Assembly (NCBI GenBank): GCA_963773845.1
Contig: CAVZCU010000011.1
Location: 744,001-808,000, forward strand
Direction: 5' to 3'
Origin: SIAJ01 sp963773845
GTDB lineage: Bacteria; Planctomycetota; Planctomycetia; Gemmatales; Gemmataceae
Length of the DNA stretch: 64,000 bases
Both the position numbers and the translations under genes were made by a program. The stretch's first letter is position 1. Each line of letters starts with the position of its first letter. Below the pieces are notes generated by a model, which was given only the letters and a program-made list of their open reading frames with translations, made no database searches and was not told where the DNA came from. This document shows, piece after piece, positions 46,823 through 62,429 of the stretch.

Positions 46823-46970
46823 TTCCAAGTTTCAAGTTTCAAGTTTCAAGTTTCAAGTTTCAAGTTTCAAGTTTCAAGTTTCAAGTTTCAAGTTCCAAGT
46901 TCCAAGTTCCAAGTTCGGTTGGCGAGGTTCAACTTGAAACTTGAAACTTGAAACCTGAAACTTGAAACTC
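46823..46970. repeat. Heptamer array AAGTTTC followed by its inverted copy
   Basis: From 46823 to about 46915 the 7-bp word AAGTTTC (with variant AAGTTCC) repeats more than ten times. After a short spacer with GGTTGGCGAGG, the complement GAAACTT repeats about five times to 46970, so the whole can fold into a long hairpin. It starts immediately after the TIGR03067 stop codon. Confidence 0.9.
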
Positions 46971-47048
46971 CTCGTTCAGGCCGGCACGAAGAAATAAGAC
47001 CTATTTGAACGACGCTGCCAAATCGACCTATGCCTCAGGAAGTGGTCG

Positions 47049-47063
47049 CTGCCAGTCTGGCAG
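47049..47063. promoter_or_regulatory. 15-bp palindrome, candidate activator site
   Basis: CTGCCAGTCTGGCAG has perfect 6-bp arms around GTC. It lies about 75 bp upstream of the -24/-12-like element before groEL1, a usual distance for the enhancer site of a sigma-54 activator. Confidence 0.5.
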
Positions 47064-47138
47064 TAGTCAGATCCCGAATTCCAGCGGCATGATTTCGTAA
47101 AGCCTTGCTAGGCATAAGTTTATTTCAATCATCTCCCC

Positions 47139-47154
47139 CGGCACACCGGTTGCA
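47139..47154 (+). promoter_or_regulatory. Sigma-54-like (-24/-12) promoter of groEL1
   Basis: CGGCACACCGGTTGCA has GG and GC separated by exactly 10 bases and matches the TGGCAC-N5-TTGCA consensus except for the first base. It lies about 75 bp before the groEL1 start. No CIRCE (HrcA) element was seen. Confidence 0.5.
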
Positions 47155-47227
47155 TAGCCTCCCGCACCTTTGACTCGAACTCATCCCGGGTTCGCCGGGC
47201 GATTGGACTCCATCAGGAGATTGCAAA

Positions 47228-48946
<1,719 letters not shown>

Positions 48947-49070
48947 GCAGCGATCAGCGATGAGCGGTCCGCTATCAGCCGGACCGCTCACACAAGGAAC
49001 TATCAACAACCTAACGACATTGGTTGGCTGAATGCTGATCGCTGAAGGCCGACCGCTTCTGGAGATGGAC

Positions 49071-49361
49071 ATGGCAATTCGACCCCTCGACGACCGCGTT
49101 CTGGTGGAGCCGCTCGAAGCCGAAGAGAAGACGGCCGGTGGGATCCTCCTGCCCGACACCGCCAAGGAAAAGCCGCAGCGCGGCAAGGTGCTGGCGGTTG
49201 GACCAGGCAAGCTCCGCGATACGGGCGATCGGACGGCGCTCAGCGTGAAGGTCGGCGACGAAGTCTTGTTCGGCCGTTACGCCGGCAGCGAGATCAAAGA
49301 AGGCGGCAAGGAACTCAAAGTGATGCGCGAGAACGACATCCTGGCAAAGATTTTGAAGTAA
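49071..49361 (+). CDS. groES: Co-chaperonin GroES
   Basis: A 96-residue lid protein for GroEL: MAIRPLDDRVLVEPLEAEEK, then the mobile loop KTAGGILLPDTAKEKPQRGK, VLAVGPGKL, VKVGDEVLFGRYAGSEIKEG and the end ENDILAKILK. ATG 49071 has GGAG six bases upstream. It lies between two groEL genes, so it may serve both. Confidence 0.97.
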   Translation: MAIRPLDDRVLVEPLEAEEKTAGGILLPDTAKEKPQRGKVLAVGPGKLRDTGDRTALSVKVGDEVLFGRYAGSEIKEGGKELKVMRENDILAKILK

Positions 49362-49372
49362 ACCAAAACCTT

Positions 49373-49461
49373 CACCACAAAGGCACAAAGATCACACAAA
49401 GGCCCACAAAGTTGAATTTTTCCTTTGTGTTTCTTTGTGTGATCTTTGTGCCTTTGTGGTG
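49373..49461. repeat. Perfect 29-bp inverted repeat between groES and groEL2
   Basis: Arms 49373-49401 and 49433-49461 are perfectly complementary (word CACAAAGGCACAAAGATCAC). The loop is about 31 bp. It starts 11 bp after the groES stop and ends 23 bp before groEL2. Transcribed, it would form a very stable hairpin separating the two genes. The same word recurs at 45089-45171. Confidence 0.92.
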
Positions 49462-49484
49462 AGCTCTTACCCGGAATCAAACAC

Positions 49485-51113
49485 ATGGCAAAACAACTGC
49501 TCTATACCGACGACGCTCGCAAAAAGCTCCTCTTGGGCGCCGAAAAATTGGCGAAGGCCGTCGGCATCACGCTCGGGCCGACTGGCCGCAATGTGATCAT
49601 CGACAAGTCCTTCGGCGGTCCGACCGTCACCAAGGACGGCGTGACCGTGTCCAAGGAGATCGACCTCCAGGACCCGTTCGAGAACATGGGCGCCAAGCTC
49701 GTGAATGCCGTCGCGCAGAAGACATCGGACGTGGCCGGCGATGGCACGACGACCGCGACCATTCTCGCGCTGTCCATCTACCAGGAAGGACTGCGGATCA
49801 TCACCGCCGGCGCCAATCCGATGGCGGTCAAACGTGGCATCGACAAGGGCGTTGAGGTCGCGACCACATACCTGACCGACAAGTTGACGCGAAAGCTATC
49901 CAAGAAGGAAGAGATGGAGCACGTGGCCGCCATCTCCGCGAATAACGACCCGGCCATCGGCAAGCTCATGGCCGACGCGTTCGAGAAGGTCGGCAAGGAC
50001 GGGGTCATCACCGTCGAGGAAGGTAAGACCTCGGCGACCGATCTCGAGTTCGTCGAAGGCATGCAGTTCGACAAGGGATACATTTCGCCGTACTTCGCGA
50101 TCAATAATCCCGATCTGAAATGCGAATTCGAGGACGCCCTCATCCTGATCTACGAGAAGAAGATTTCCAGCGTCCGCGATCTGCTACCCATCCTTCAGAA
50201 GGCAGCCGAAGCGCGCAAGCCATTCCTCATCATCGCCGAAGACGTCGAAAGCGAAGCTCTGGCGGTCCTGGTCGTGAATCGGATTCAAGCGGGATTGCCG
50301 GTTTGTGCGGTGAAGGCCCCCGGCTTTGGCGATCGCCGCAAAGCGATGCTCGGCGACATCGCGACTCTCACCGGCGGTACATTCATCAGCGAGGATCTGG
50401 GCATCAAGCTCGAGAACGTCCAGCTCAGCCATCTGGGCTCGGCGAAGCGAATCGTCGTCGAGAAGGAAAGCACGACCATCATCGACGGCGGCGGCGAGGC
50501 CAAAAAGATCCAGGACCGGATCAATCAGATTCGCACGCAAATGGGCCAGACCGAATCGGAGTACGACAAGGAGAAATTCTCCGAACGGCTTGCGAAACTG
50601 ACAGGCGGCGTGGCGATCATCCGCGTCGGGGCGGCAACCGAGGCCGAAATGAAGCAGACCAAGGCCCGCGTCGAAGACGCCTTGCATGCGACGCGTGCCG
50701 CGGTGGCGGAGGGCATTGTGCCCGGCGGCGGGACTGCCCTTCTGCGCTGCGTGAAGCCGGTCGCCGATCAGGCCCGAACTCTCGAAGGCGATGAGCGGCT
50801 CGGAGCCGAAATCGTTGCCCGCGGCTTGAGCAAGCCGGTCCGGACAATCGCCGAGAACGGCGGTGTCGACGGCGCTGTCGTCGCCGACGACGTGACCGAG
50901 AAGGGGAGCCAGAATCCGAACATCGGCTTTGACGCCAACACCGGCAAGTACGTCGATATGTTCGACGCCGGCATCGTCGATCCGACCAAGGTAACTCGAT
51001 CGGCATTGCAAAACGCGGCCAGCATCGCCGGACTGATGCTGACGACCGAGGTCATGGTCACCAAGATCGACGAGGATGATAAGAAGTCGCGGGTGTCCGG
51101 GGCAATCGCGTAA
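49485..51113 (+). CDS. groEL2: Chaperonin GroEL, second copy without GGM tail
   Basis: A 542-residue GroEL paralogue from ATG 49485 (MAKQLLYTDDARKKLLLGAE). It has ITLGPTGRNVIIDKSFGGPT, VTKDGVTVSKEIDLQDPFEN, DVAGDGTTTATILALSIYQE and VPGGGTALLRC. The C-terminus ends KKSRVSGAIA with no Gly-Met repeats, unlike groEL1. Pairing with groES makes it the likely housekeeping copy, but the missing tail and the hairpin before it suggest separate control. The Shine-Dalgarno is weak. A terminator follows the stop. Confidence 0.96.
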   Translation: MAKQLLYTDDARKKLLLGAEKLAKAVGITLGPTGRNVIIDKSFGGPTVTKDGVTVSKEIDLQDPFENMGAKLVNAVAQKTSDVAGDGTTTATILALSIYQEGLRIITAGANPMAVKRGIDKGVEVATTYLTDKLTRKLSKKEEMEHVAAISANNDPAIGKLMADAFEKVGKDGVITVEEGKTSATDLEFVEGMQFDKGYISPYFAINNPDLKCEFEDALILIYEKKISSVRDLLPILQKAAEARKPFLIIAEDVESEALAVLVVNRIQAGLPVCAVKAPGFGDRRKAMLGDIATLTGGTFISEDLGIKLENVQLSHLGSAKRIVVEKESTTIIDGGGEAKKIQDRINQIRTQMGQTESEYDKEKFSERLAKLTGGVAIIRVGAATEAEMKQTKARVEDALHATRAAVAEGIVPGGGTALLRCVKPVADQARTLEGDERLGAEIVARGLSKPVRTIAENGGVDGAVVADDVTEKGSQNPNIGFDANTGKYVDMFDAGIVDPTKVTRSALQNAASIAGLMLTTEVMVTKIDEDDKKSRVSGAIA

Positions 51114-51131
51114 GGCGGGCGGTCAGCCAGC

Positions 51132-51175
51132 AGCGGTCAGCGGCAAGCCACACGGCGACCGCTGACCGCTTTTTT
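51132..51175 (+). terminator. Intrinsic terminator after groEL2
   Basis: AGCGGTCAGCGG at 51132-51143 pairs perfectly with CCGCTGACCGCT at 51159-51170, followed by a run of six T (51170-51175). It is the clearest Rho-independent terminator in the window. Its stem is made of the same GGTCAGCGG word that appears beside groES and dcd. Confidence 0.9.
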
Positions 51176-51188
51176 GTCGGAGAGATGC

Positions 51189-52037
51189 GTGTTTGATCCG
51201 GTGCTGAAAGCGGTCGCCGACAAGTATCAACCGGAATGGACTGGCTTTCTTCGGAGTCAACTTGGCTTACCGCCAAGTGGTGATGTAACGGTTGTCCAAC
51301 CGAACTTATCGAAAAAGACAATTGATGCCGATCGCGTCTATCGAGTGTCGAATCCAGCTCCAATGCTCATTCATACCGAATGGGAATCAGGATCGCAACT
51401 CGGCCGGCCCGCACGGTTTCTAGTGTACAATGTACTGTTATCGGATCAGACAAAGCTGCCAGTACAGACGGTCATCGTCTTGCTCCGCAAGGAGGCGAAC
51501 TCCACCGACCTGACCGGGGTCTTCACACGGACCTTGCCAACGGGTCAAGATTATTTCGAATGGCGGTATTCCGTTATCCGGCTATGGGAGTTGTCGTCCG
51601 AATTGTTTTTAGATAGTCCGGGCCTTACGCCGCTGGCACCGCTTGGCAACATCGAACCGAGCGGCTTGACGCAACTCGCTCGGCGGATCGAAGAGACTTG
51701 GGCGGGGTTGCCTTTAAGACAGGTTAAGGAGTTGAAGTCGGCAACGGAAATCTTGATGGGGTTGCGATTTGGGGATGACTTGGTCGAAGGTCTTTTCGGC
51801 GAGGTTGATGCAATGGAAGAGTCCGTTATTTACCAAAAGATCTTTCGAAAGGGTGAGGCCAAAGGCCTTCACAATGCGCGGGAAACGCTTCTGGAAATCG
51901 GCACGAAGCAACTTGGCGCGCCGAACAAGGCCCAGCGGAAGAGAATCGAGCAGTGTGACGACCTCGACCGGCTCAGTCGAATGACCATCGTCGCCGTTGA
52001 CGCTCCGAATTGGGCGGCCGTTTTGGCCACAAGGTAG
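51189..52037 (+). CDS. Rpn-like PD-(D/E)XK nuclease family protein with DUF4351-like end
   Basis: A 282-residue protein. GTG at 51189 follows GGAGAG. The N-terminal half carries a PD-(D/E)XK-like core: a helix (VLKAVADKYQPEWTGFLRSQ), the Asp strand KKTIDADRVYRV, then PMLIHTEWESGSQLGRPARF. The C-terminus (REGAKG-type helix, then LLEIGTKQLGAPNKAQRKRI and LDRLSRMTIVAVDAP) resembles the DUF4351 end found in Rpn family recombination-promoting nucleases and putative transposases. It begins right after the groEL2 terminator, so it is transcribed separately or by read-through. Confidence 0.7.
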   Translation: MFDPVLKAVADKYQPEWTGFLRSQLGLPPSGDVTVVQPNLSKKTIDADRVYRVSNPAPMLIHTEWESGSQLGRPARFLVYNVLLSDQTKLPVQTVIVLLRKEANSTDLTGVFTRTLPTGQDYFEWRYSVIRLWELSSELFLDSPGLTPLAPLGNIEPSGLTQLARRIEETWAGLPLRQVKELKSATEILMGLRFGDDLVEGLFGEVDAMEESVIYQKIFRKGEAKGLHNARETLLEIGTKQLGAPNKAQRKRIEQCDDLDRLSRMTIVAVDAPNWAAVLATR

Positions 52038-52067
52038 AATCAGGTATTCCAAGGAACCTTTCCTCGC

Positions 52068-53231
52068 ATGTCCGGACAGAAGCGCGATTATTACGAAACC
52101 CTCGGTGTGGCTCGCGAAGCGAACATCGACGAAATTGAGCGCGCCTTTCGCAAGCTCGCCCGGCAACATCATCCCGACCGCAACATCGGCGACAAGGACG
52201 CGGAGGCCAAATTCAAGGAGATCACCGAAGCGCATGCCGTTCTCGTCGATGAAACGAAGCGCGAGCGCTACGATCGCTATGGCCATGCCGGCCTGGAAGG
52301 CATGAACGAACCCGGCTTCGGTCAAGCGTCGTCCTTCGCGGACATCATGAACGATTTGTTCGGCACGTTCATGGGCGGGAATGGCCGGCGGGGCCAGCGG
52401 GGGCCCCAACGTGGCAACGATTTGCGGATGGCTTTCGACATCACGCTCCAGGAAGCAGCCAAGGGCATAAAGCGCGAAATCAAAGTCCGCCGCCACGAAG
52501 TCTGTCTCGACTGCACCGGGACCGGCAGCAAGACCAACAAGCGATCCACTTGCAGCCGGTGTCGCGGCCGCGGCGAATTCATTCAACGGCAAGGTTTTTT
52601 TGAATTGCGGCAAACTTGTCCGGCCTGTGGGGGAGCCGGCACGGTGATTGCAGAACCATGTTCTGCCTGTCACGGCGGCGGTCGAATTCAGGTCGAACGA
52701 GCGATCACCGTCACCGTCCCGCCCGGCGCCGATACTGGTTTACGATTGTTCGTTGGCGGCGAGGGGGATGCAGGCGAGCCGGGGGCTCCGCGAGGCGATC
52801 TCGAACTGGTCGTTCGCGTTGCGGAGCACCCGCTCTTCAAGCGCGAAGGCTCGGACTTGTTCATTCTCGGCTTCCCACTCACGTTCAGCCAGGCTGCATT
52901 CGGCGCAACGCTGGAAGTGCCGACTCTCACGGGACGAACCAAGCTGACCGTGCCGCCGGGAACGCAAACGGCTACAGAATTCCGCATTCGCAACGAGGGA
53001 ATGCCCGAGCTTCGCGTCAATCGCCAGGGCGCGCCGATGGAGAGCGTTCGCAAGGGGGATTTGCGCGTGACCGTCGTCGTCGAAACGCCGACTCACCTGA
53101 CCCATCGACAGGAAGAATTGCTGCGCGAAATGGCCGAGATTGAGAACAAACAGGTGTCGCCACACCGCAAGAGTTTCTTGGACAAGATCAAAAACCTGTT
53201 TACTTCTTCGGAGACCGACGCCGTGAAGTAA
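52068..53231 (+). CDS. dnaJ: Chaperone DnaJ
   Basis: A 387-residue Hsp40. The J domain includes YYETLGVAREANIDEIERAF and the HPD motif in RQHHPDRN. A Gly/Phe region (GFGQASSFADIMNDLFGTFM) is followed by four zinc repeats: CLDCTGTG, CSRCRGRG, CPACGGAG and CSACHGGG. The substrate-binding beta domains and an unusual charged C-terminus (KSFLDKIKNLFTSSETDAVK) complete it. It stimulates DnaK ATP hydrolysis; no dnaK gene is in the window. It forms an operon with grpE, 45 bp downstream. Confidence 0.96.
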   Translation: MSGQKRDYYETLGVAREANIDEIERAFRKLARQHHPDRNIGDKDAEAKFKEITEAHAVLVDETKRERYDRYGHAGLEGMNEPGFGQASSFADIMNDLFGTFMGGNGRRGQRGPQRGNDLRMAFDITLQEAAKGIKREIKVRRHEVCLDCTGTGSKTNKRSTCSRCRGRGEFIQRQGFFELRQTCPACGGAGTVIAEPCSACHGGGRIQVERAITVTVPPGADTGLRLFVGGEGDAGEPGAPRGDLELVVRVAEHPLFKREGSDLFILGFPLTFSQAAFGATLEVPTLTGRTKLTVPPGTQTATEFRIRNEGMPELRVNRQGAPMESVRKGDLRVTVVVETPTHLTHRQEELLREMAEIENKQVSPHRKSFLDKIKNLFTSSETDAVK

Positions 53232-53276
53232 CCGAGCCGGTGAGTTATCTACGGATTCGTCAGGCGATGAAACGAA

Positions 53277-53810
53277 ATGGCTGAAGAAAACACCACGACC
53301 GAAATCGATAAGTCCCAGTCCCCGCTGGCCGGTGAATCGGCTGCGCTCAAGGATCGCGTTGCTACCCTGGAAAGGCAGAACGACGACATGCTGCGTCATC
53401 TGGCCGAATTCCAGAATCGCAACAACGAGATGCTTCAGGTCATGAAGCGCAAAGATCAGGACCTGGATCAGCGGCTGAAATTCGCGCACGAGAAACTCGT
53501 GCTCGAACTATTGACGGCCCTCGACAACCTGGATCGCGCGATCGATGCCGCCAAGAAGTCCGGCGACAAGGGCGCGCTCGCGACCGGCGTGATGGTCACG
53601 CAGGCGCAAATCATGGACGTGCTCAAGAAACACGGCGTCACGCCGATCGATGCGCTCGGCAAGCCGTTTGACCCGATGACACAACAGGCGATTCAAACGG
53701 TCCCGGCCGGCAAGGGTCAAGAACCGAACACGGTGGCCGCGGTTGTTCAACAGGGATTCATGATCCACGACCGCGTGCTGCGACCCGCGGCGGTTATTGT
53801 GGCCCAATGA
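53277..53810 (+). CDS. grpE: Nucleotide exchange factor GrpE
   Basis: A 177-residue protein. The N-terminal coiled coil (LKDRVATLERQNDDMLRHLA; EFQNRNNEMLQVMKRKDQDL) leads to the conserved helix ELLTALDNLDRAIDAAKKSG and the beta domain ending with NTVAAVVQQGFMIHDRVLRP and AAVIVAQ. These are the family hallmarks. It releases ADP from DnaK. It is 45 bp after dnaJ and is followed by an inverted repeat. Confidence 0.95.
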   Translation: MAEENTTTEIDKSQSPLAGESAALKDRVATLERQNDDMLRHLAEFQNRNNEMLQVMKRKDQDLDQRLKFAHEKLVLELLTALDNLDRAIDAAKKSGDKGALATGVMVTQAQIMDVLKKHGVTPIDALGKPFDPMTQQAIQTVPAGKGQEPNTVAAVVQQGFMIHDRVLRPAAVIVAQ

Positions 53811-53813
53811 AGA

Positions 53814-53878
53814 AATGACGAATGACTCACCAATGACGAACCATTCATTCGTCGGTCATTGGTGAGTCATTCGTCATT
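53814..53878. repeat. Inverted repeat of the AATGACGAATGACTC word
   Basis: The left arm at 53814-53840 and right arm at 53848-53878 are complementary, with a 4-base insertion in the right arm. It begins 4 bp after the grpE stop and could form a stable hairpin that ends or stabilises the dnaJ-grpE transcript. Confidence 0.85.
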
Positions 53879-53889
53879 CGGAGAAATAA

Positions 53890-54211
53890 ATGCCAACATA
53901 CGATTATCGCTGCGAGGCTTGTGGACACGAGTTTGAGGAAATGCAGTCGTTCAAGGCAGACCCATTGAAGACCTGTCCGAAGTGCGGGCAGGACGCGCCT
54001 GCGCCGACTGTTTGGCACCGGCGCTGCAGTGCTCTTCAAGGGGAGCGGTTTTTACGAGACCGATTACCGGAGCGAGTCCTACAAGAAGGCGGAAAAGGCC
54101 GAGTCGACGCCGGCAAAGCCGGCAGATTCTAGCTCATCCGCCACTTCGAGCGGTTCGTCGCCGCCTGCTTCCGGGACAACCGCGCCCAAGTCGGACGGGC
54201 CGGCGAAATAA
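53890..54211 (+). CDS. FmdB-family zinc-ribbon protein (one frameshift)
   Basis: The start MPTYDYRCEACGHEFEEMQS and CPKCGQ give the two Cys pairs of the FmdB/CxxC_CxxC_SSSS zinc ribbon. The frame breaks near 54005 by one extra base; the continuation LRRLFGTGAAVLFKGSGFYE is typical of the family and runs into a Ser/Ala/Pro-rich tail that ends at 54211. The restored length is about 107 residues. The function is regulatory or unknown. Confidence 0.88.
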
Positions 54212-54253
54212 CGGTATTCGGAAAATCCTCGAAGTCTGGGATGAAGGCGGACG

Positions 54254-54439
54254 ATGAATAAGGTGCGATGCCCGATCTGCGGCAGGGACATGCCTGGCCA
54301 ACACAAGGAATGGCCGGACTATCCTTTCTGTTCGCCCAAATGTCGCAAGATCGATCTCGGCCGGTGGCTGGGCGAAAAGTATCGGGTTCCGAGCACCGAA
54401 CAGTCACATGCCGAGGACGATTCGAGAAGTGAAGAGTAG
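54254..54439 (+). CDS. yacG: DNA gyrase inhibitor YacG
   Basis: A 61-residue zinc protein: KVRCPICGRDMPG, then YPFCSPKCRKIDLGRWLGEK, the exact YacG pattern with four cysteines and the IDLGxWLxEKY block. By family knowledge it binds GyrB and limits gyrase. It lies 42 bp after the FmdB gene. A perfect hairpin follows at 54481-54504. Confidence 0.95.
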   Translation: MNKVRCPICGRDMPGQHKEWPDYPFCSPKCRKIDLGRWLGEKYRVPSTEQSHAEDDSRSEE

Positions 54440-54480
54440 ACCCCCGTTCCGGCCGGTTCCTTCGGCCGATTGCTATAGAT

Positions 54481-54504
54481 GAGGCGGAGCGCGCGCTCCG
54501 CCTC
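54481..54504. terminator. Perfect hairpin between convergent genes
   Basis: The 24-bp palindrome has 10-bp arms GAGGCGGAGC / GCTCCGCCTC around GCGC and is followed on the plus strand by TATTCTTT. It lies 41 bp after yacG and at the stop of the leftward small gene, so it can serve both directions. Confidence 0.75.
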
Positions 54505-54848
54505 TATTCTTTCCAAACCTCGATGTCGATTCGGCTCACAAACTCTCCAAACTCATTCATGGTGCGCAGGAAATCGTCCCAAGTGGCGACCACCACGGGC
54601 ATGCCTACCACTTGATGGAAGCCGGCGCGTGCTCGACGTGGCGGCGATCGAAACAATCGATAGTGGTGATGATCCGCTGGATCGATTCCGACGCACAAGT
54701 TGTCCGGTGCGCTGTTCGCTCGAGAATTTGGATTGGCCGAATCGTCGAGCTGGATGTCGCGCTCGATGGGAAATGGGCAACCGCAAGGCCTTGGGTCGCG
54801 TTCCGTGAAAACAAGAAACTGATTGACCCGCACAAGATAGCTATTCAT
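54504..54848 (-). CDS. Hypothetical protein, probably frameshifted
   Basis: The ATG at 54848 gives MNSYLVRVNQFLVFTERDPR, and the end of this frame, GMPVVVATWDDFLRTMNEFG followed by EFVSRIDIEVWKE, looks like genuine protein. In the middle another frame seems better (ESIQRIITTIDCFDRRHVEH), so one or two single-base errors are likely. No family is recognised. The position of the hairpin at its stop supports a real leftward gene. Confidence 0.4.
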   Translation of the reverse strand: MNSYLVRVNQFLVFTERDPRPCGCPFPIERDIQLDDSANPNSRANSAPDNLCVGIDPADHHHYRLFRSPPRRARAGFHQVVGMPVVVATWDDFLRTMNEFGEFVSRIDIEVWKE

Positions 54849-55133
54849 TGCCGCCCCCGGCCGATTTGAACTGGGCGGGGCTCTATCGATGATAACCGGT
54901 TTCAGGTGTCCGACCCGCCATATCGCGTCCAGCCGGATGCGAACGAAATGCCCACTTTCTGCCCGCATCGAAAAAGTTGGGTAGCGGGAGAGTCGGCCGC
55001 GAGTCTCTTTCCCGTGACAGGACAATTTGATCACCGTCACTTCCCGGGTGAACTACACAACTTTTACGTAACATCACACGCCTGACCGCACGATCCAACT
55101 CGCCGCAGACGGATCGCCCAGGAGTTTGCCGGC

Positions 55134-58339
<3,206 letters not shown>

Positions 58340-58733
58340 AACGTGCGGACCGCCTCTGTCGTCAATTCTCCTGGACGCTCAACTTTCCAGCAATGAAGCG
58401 GAATGCACGGCAACTCGATTCTCGAGTTGCGCTCGATTTCAGGACCACACCGACCGGGCTTAAGCTCGGTGGCGGAAGTGCAGGGAAGCCGCATCACACC
58501 CACAACGCTTCGGCATCCTCCTTGCCTACTTCGGCCGTGGGATAGGAACTGGGGTCAACGGCGACGTTGTCGTCCACTTGGCCTGGGGGGTTCGAAAGGC
58601 ACGTCGGCGTGTCGGACCGCTCCCCGCAAACCATTGGCCAGGTCGGGGTAGACCCATTCATCATCCGGACAACGCCCACTCGGTCGCCTTGACCCACCGC
58701 CGGATCCCATGATTCGCTCCTGAGCGGCCGGGG
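58340..58733. other. Gap between convergent signalling genes
   Basis: No firm gene is seen. A small palindrome, CAACTCGATTCTCGAGTTG, lies at 58411-58429. On the minus strand, two frames around 58494-58710 carry protein-like stretches (DDEWVYPDLANGLRGAVRHA; DNVAVDPSSYPTAEVGKEDA) that would join through a frameshift into a protein of about 70 residues ending at 58494. I regard this as a weak candidate only. Confidence 0.3.
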
Positions 58734-59931
58734 TCAGGGGCCGGCCCATTCGATCACGACGAGCGACATGTCATCCGCGAATCGCGTTCCCCCGGCCCAT
58801 TCCGCGAGCGCCTCGAGCGCCGCGGGTTACGAGTTGCGACACCGGGGTATCGGCCAGCGAGACCAACAGTGAACGGAGCCGTTCTTCGCCGAATTCCGCG
58901 CCGTCGGACGGTCGGGCCTGCTCATGAAAGCCGTCCGAGTACATGAAGAACCGGTCGCCCGGCAGCAGCGTGAAGGCAACATCCCGATAGTCACCACCAT
59001 CGACCAGGCCGAGAGGGAAGCCGCCATCTTCGCTGAGCGGGATGGTGCGCGCGGCGGCGCACGAGGACGGGGAGCGGGTGACCGGCGCGGGCAAAAGCGG
59101 CGCGGCCACTGTGCGTGTCGAATGCGAAGAGCACCATGGTAAGGAATCGCTCGTCGTTGTCGCTGGCGCACAGGCGGCGGTTCAACTCCGCCACGGTGCG
59201 CGCGGGCGACTGGACGGGGCCTAGGCCGTCGCCACTTTGCGGGCCCAGGAGGAGTGATGCGCCCTCACCCGCGGGGGCGAGCGCGTGCATGGCGGTGACG
59301 GAGAGGAGGGCGGCGGGCACACCGTGTCCGCTGACATCGATGACATACGCGATGAGGTACCGCTCGCCGATGAGTTCTAAGCCGATGGCGTCGCCACCCA
59401 GTTCATCCGTCGGGACGTAGGTCCAGGCGGCGCGGACGCGCTGGTTTTCGATCGGCTTCCTCGGGAGCATCGCTCGCTGCAAGCGGGCGGCGGAGCGGAG
59501 GTCGTGGCGCATGCGGTCGCCGGCGGCGGCGAGTTCGCGGTTCTGCTCGTGGAGGGTGCGTTCGAGGCGGACGACGCGCTCGCCGGCCAGGACGCGGACG
59601 CGAAGTTCCTCGCGGTCGAACGGCTTGGAGATAAAGTCGTCGGCGCCAGCCTCGATGCCGGTGACGATGTCGGTTTTGTCGGTCCGGCTCGTGAGCATGA
59701 GCACGTAGACATAGTTCGCCGCGGCCGACTCTCGGACTCGCTTGACCAGCTCGAGCCCGGATAGCAGCGGCATTTCCCAGTCGGTGATGACGATGTCGAA
59801 GCCGCCGGCCTGGAACTGCTCCCAAGCTTTCTCGCCATCTTCGGTCGCCGTCACGGAGTGGCCCCAGCCCTCGAGATGGCGAACCAGCGTGGCCCGCGTG
59901 ATCCGCTCGTCTTCGGCGATCAGAATGCGCA

Positions 59932-59932
<1 letters not shown>
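58734..59932 (-). CDS. Response regulator with SpoIIE/PP2C phosphatase domain (two frameshifts)
   Basis: A protein of about 400 residues. The receiver domain is MRILIAEDERITRATLVRHL with the phospho-accepting Asp in IVITDWEMPLLSG and the Lys in FISKPFDREE. A coiled linker (RVVRLERTLHEQNRELAAAG) leads to an RsbU-like phosphatase: LQRAMLPRKPIENQRVRAAW, DELGGDAIGLELIGERYLIA, DVSGHGVPAALLSVTAMHAL and FARAGHPLPVLV. After frame breaks near 59045 and 58835 it continues with DRFFMYSDGFHEQARP and ends GGTRFADDMSLVVIEWAGP. The ATG overlaps the stop of the upstream kinase (TGATG), so the two are translated together. It would dephosphorylate an anti-anti-sigma factor-like target on input from that kinase. 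Confidence 0.88.

Positions 59933-62428
<2,496 letters not shown>

Positions 62429-62429
<1 letters not shown>

Noticed and set aside
46980..47227. CIRCE (HrcA) operator before groEL1
   Set aside because: No TTAGCACTC-N9-GAGTGCTAA-like sequence is present; the only palindrome is CTGCCAGTCTGGCAG.
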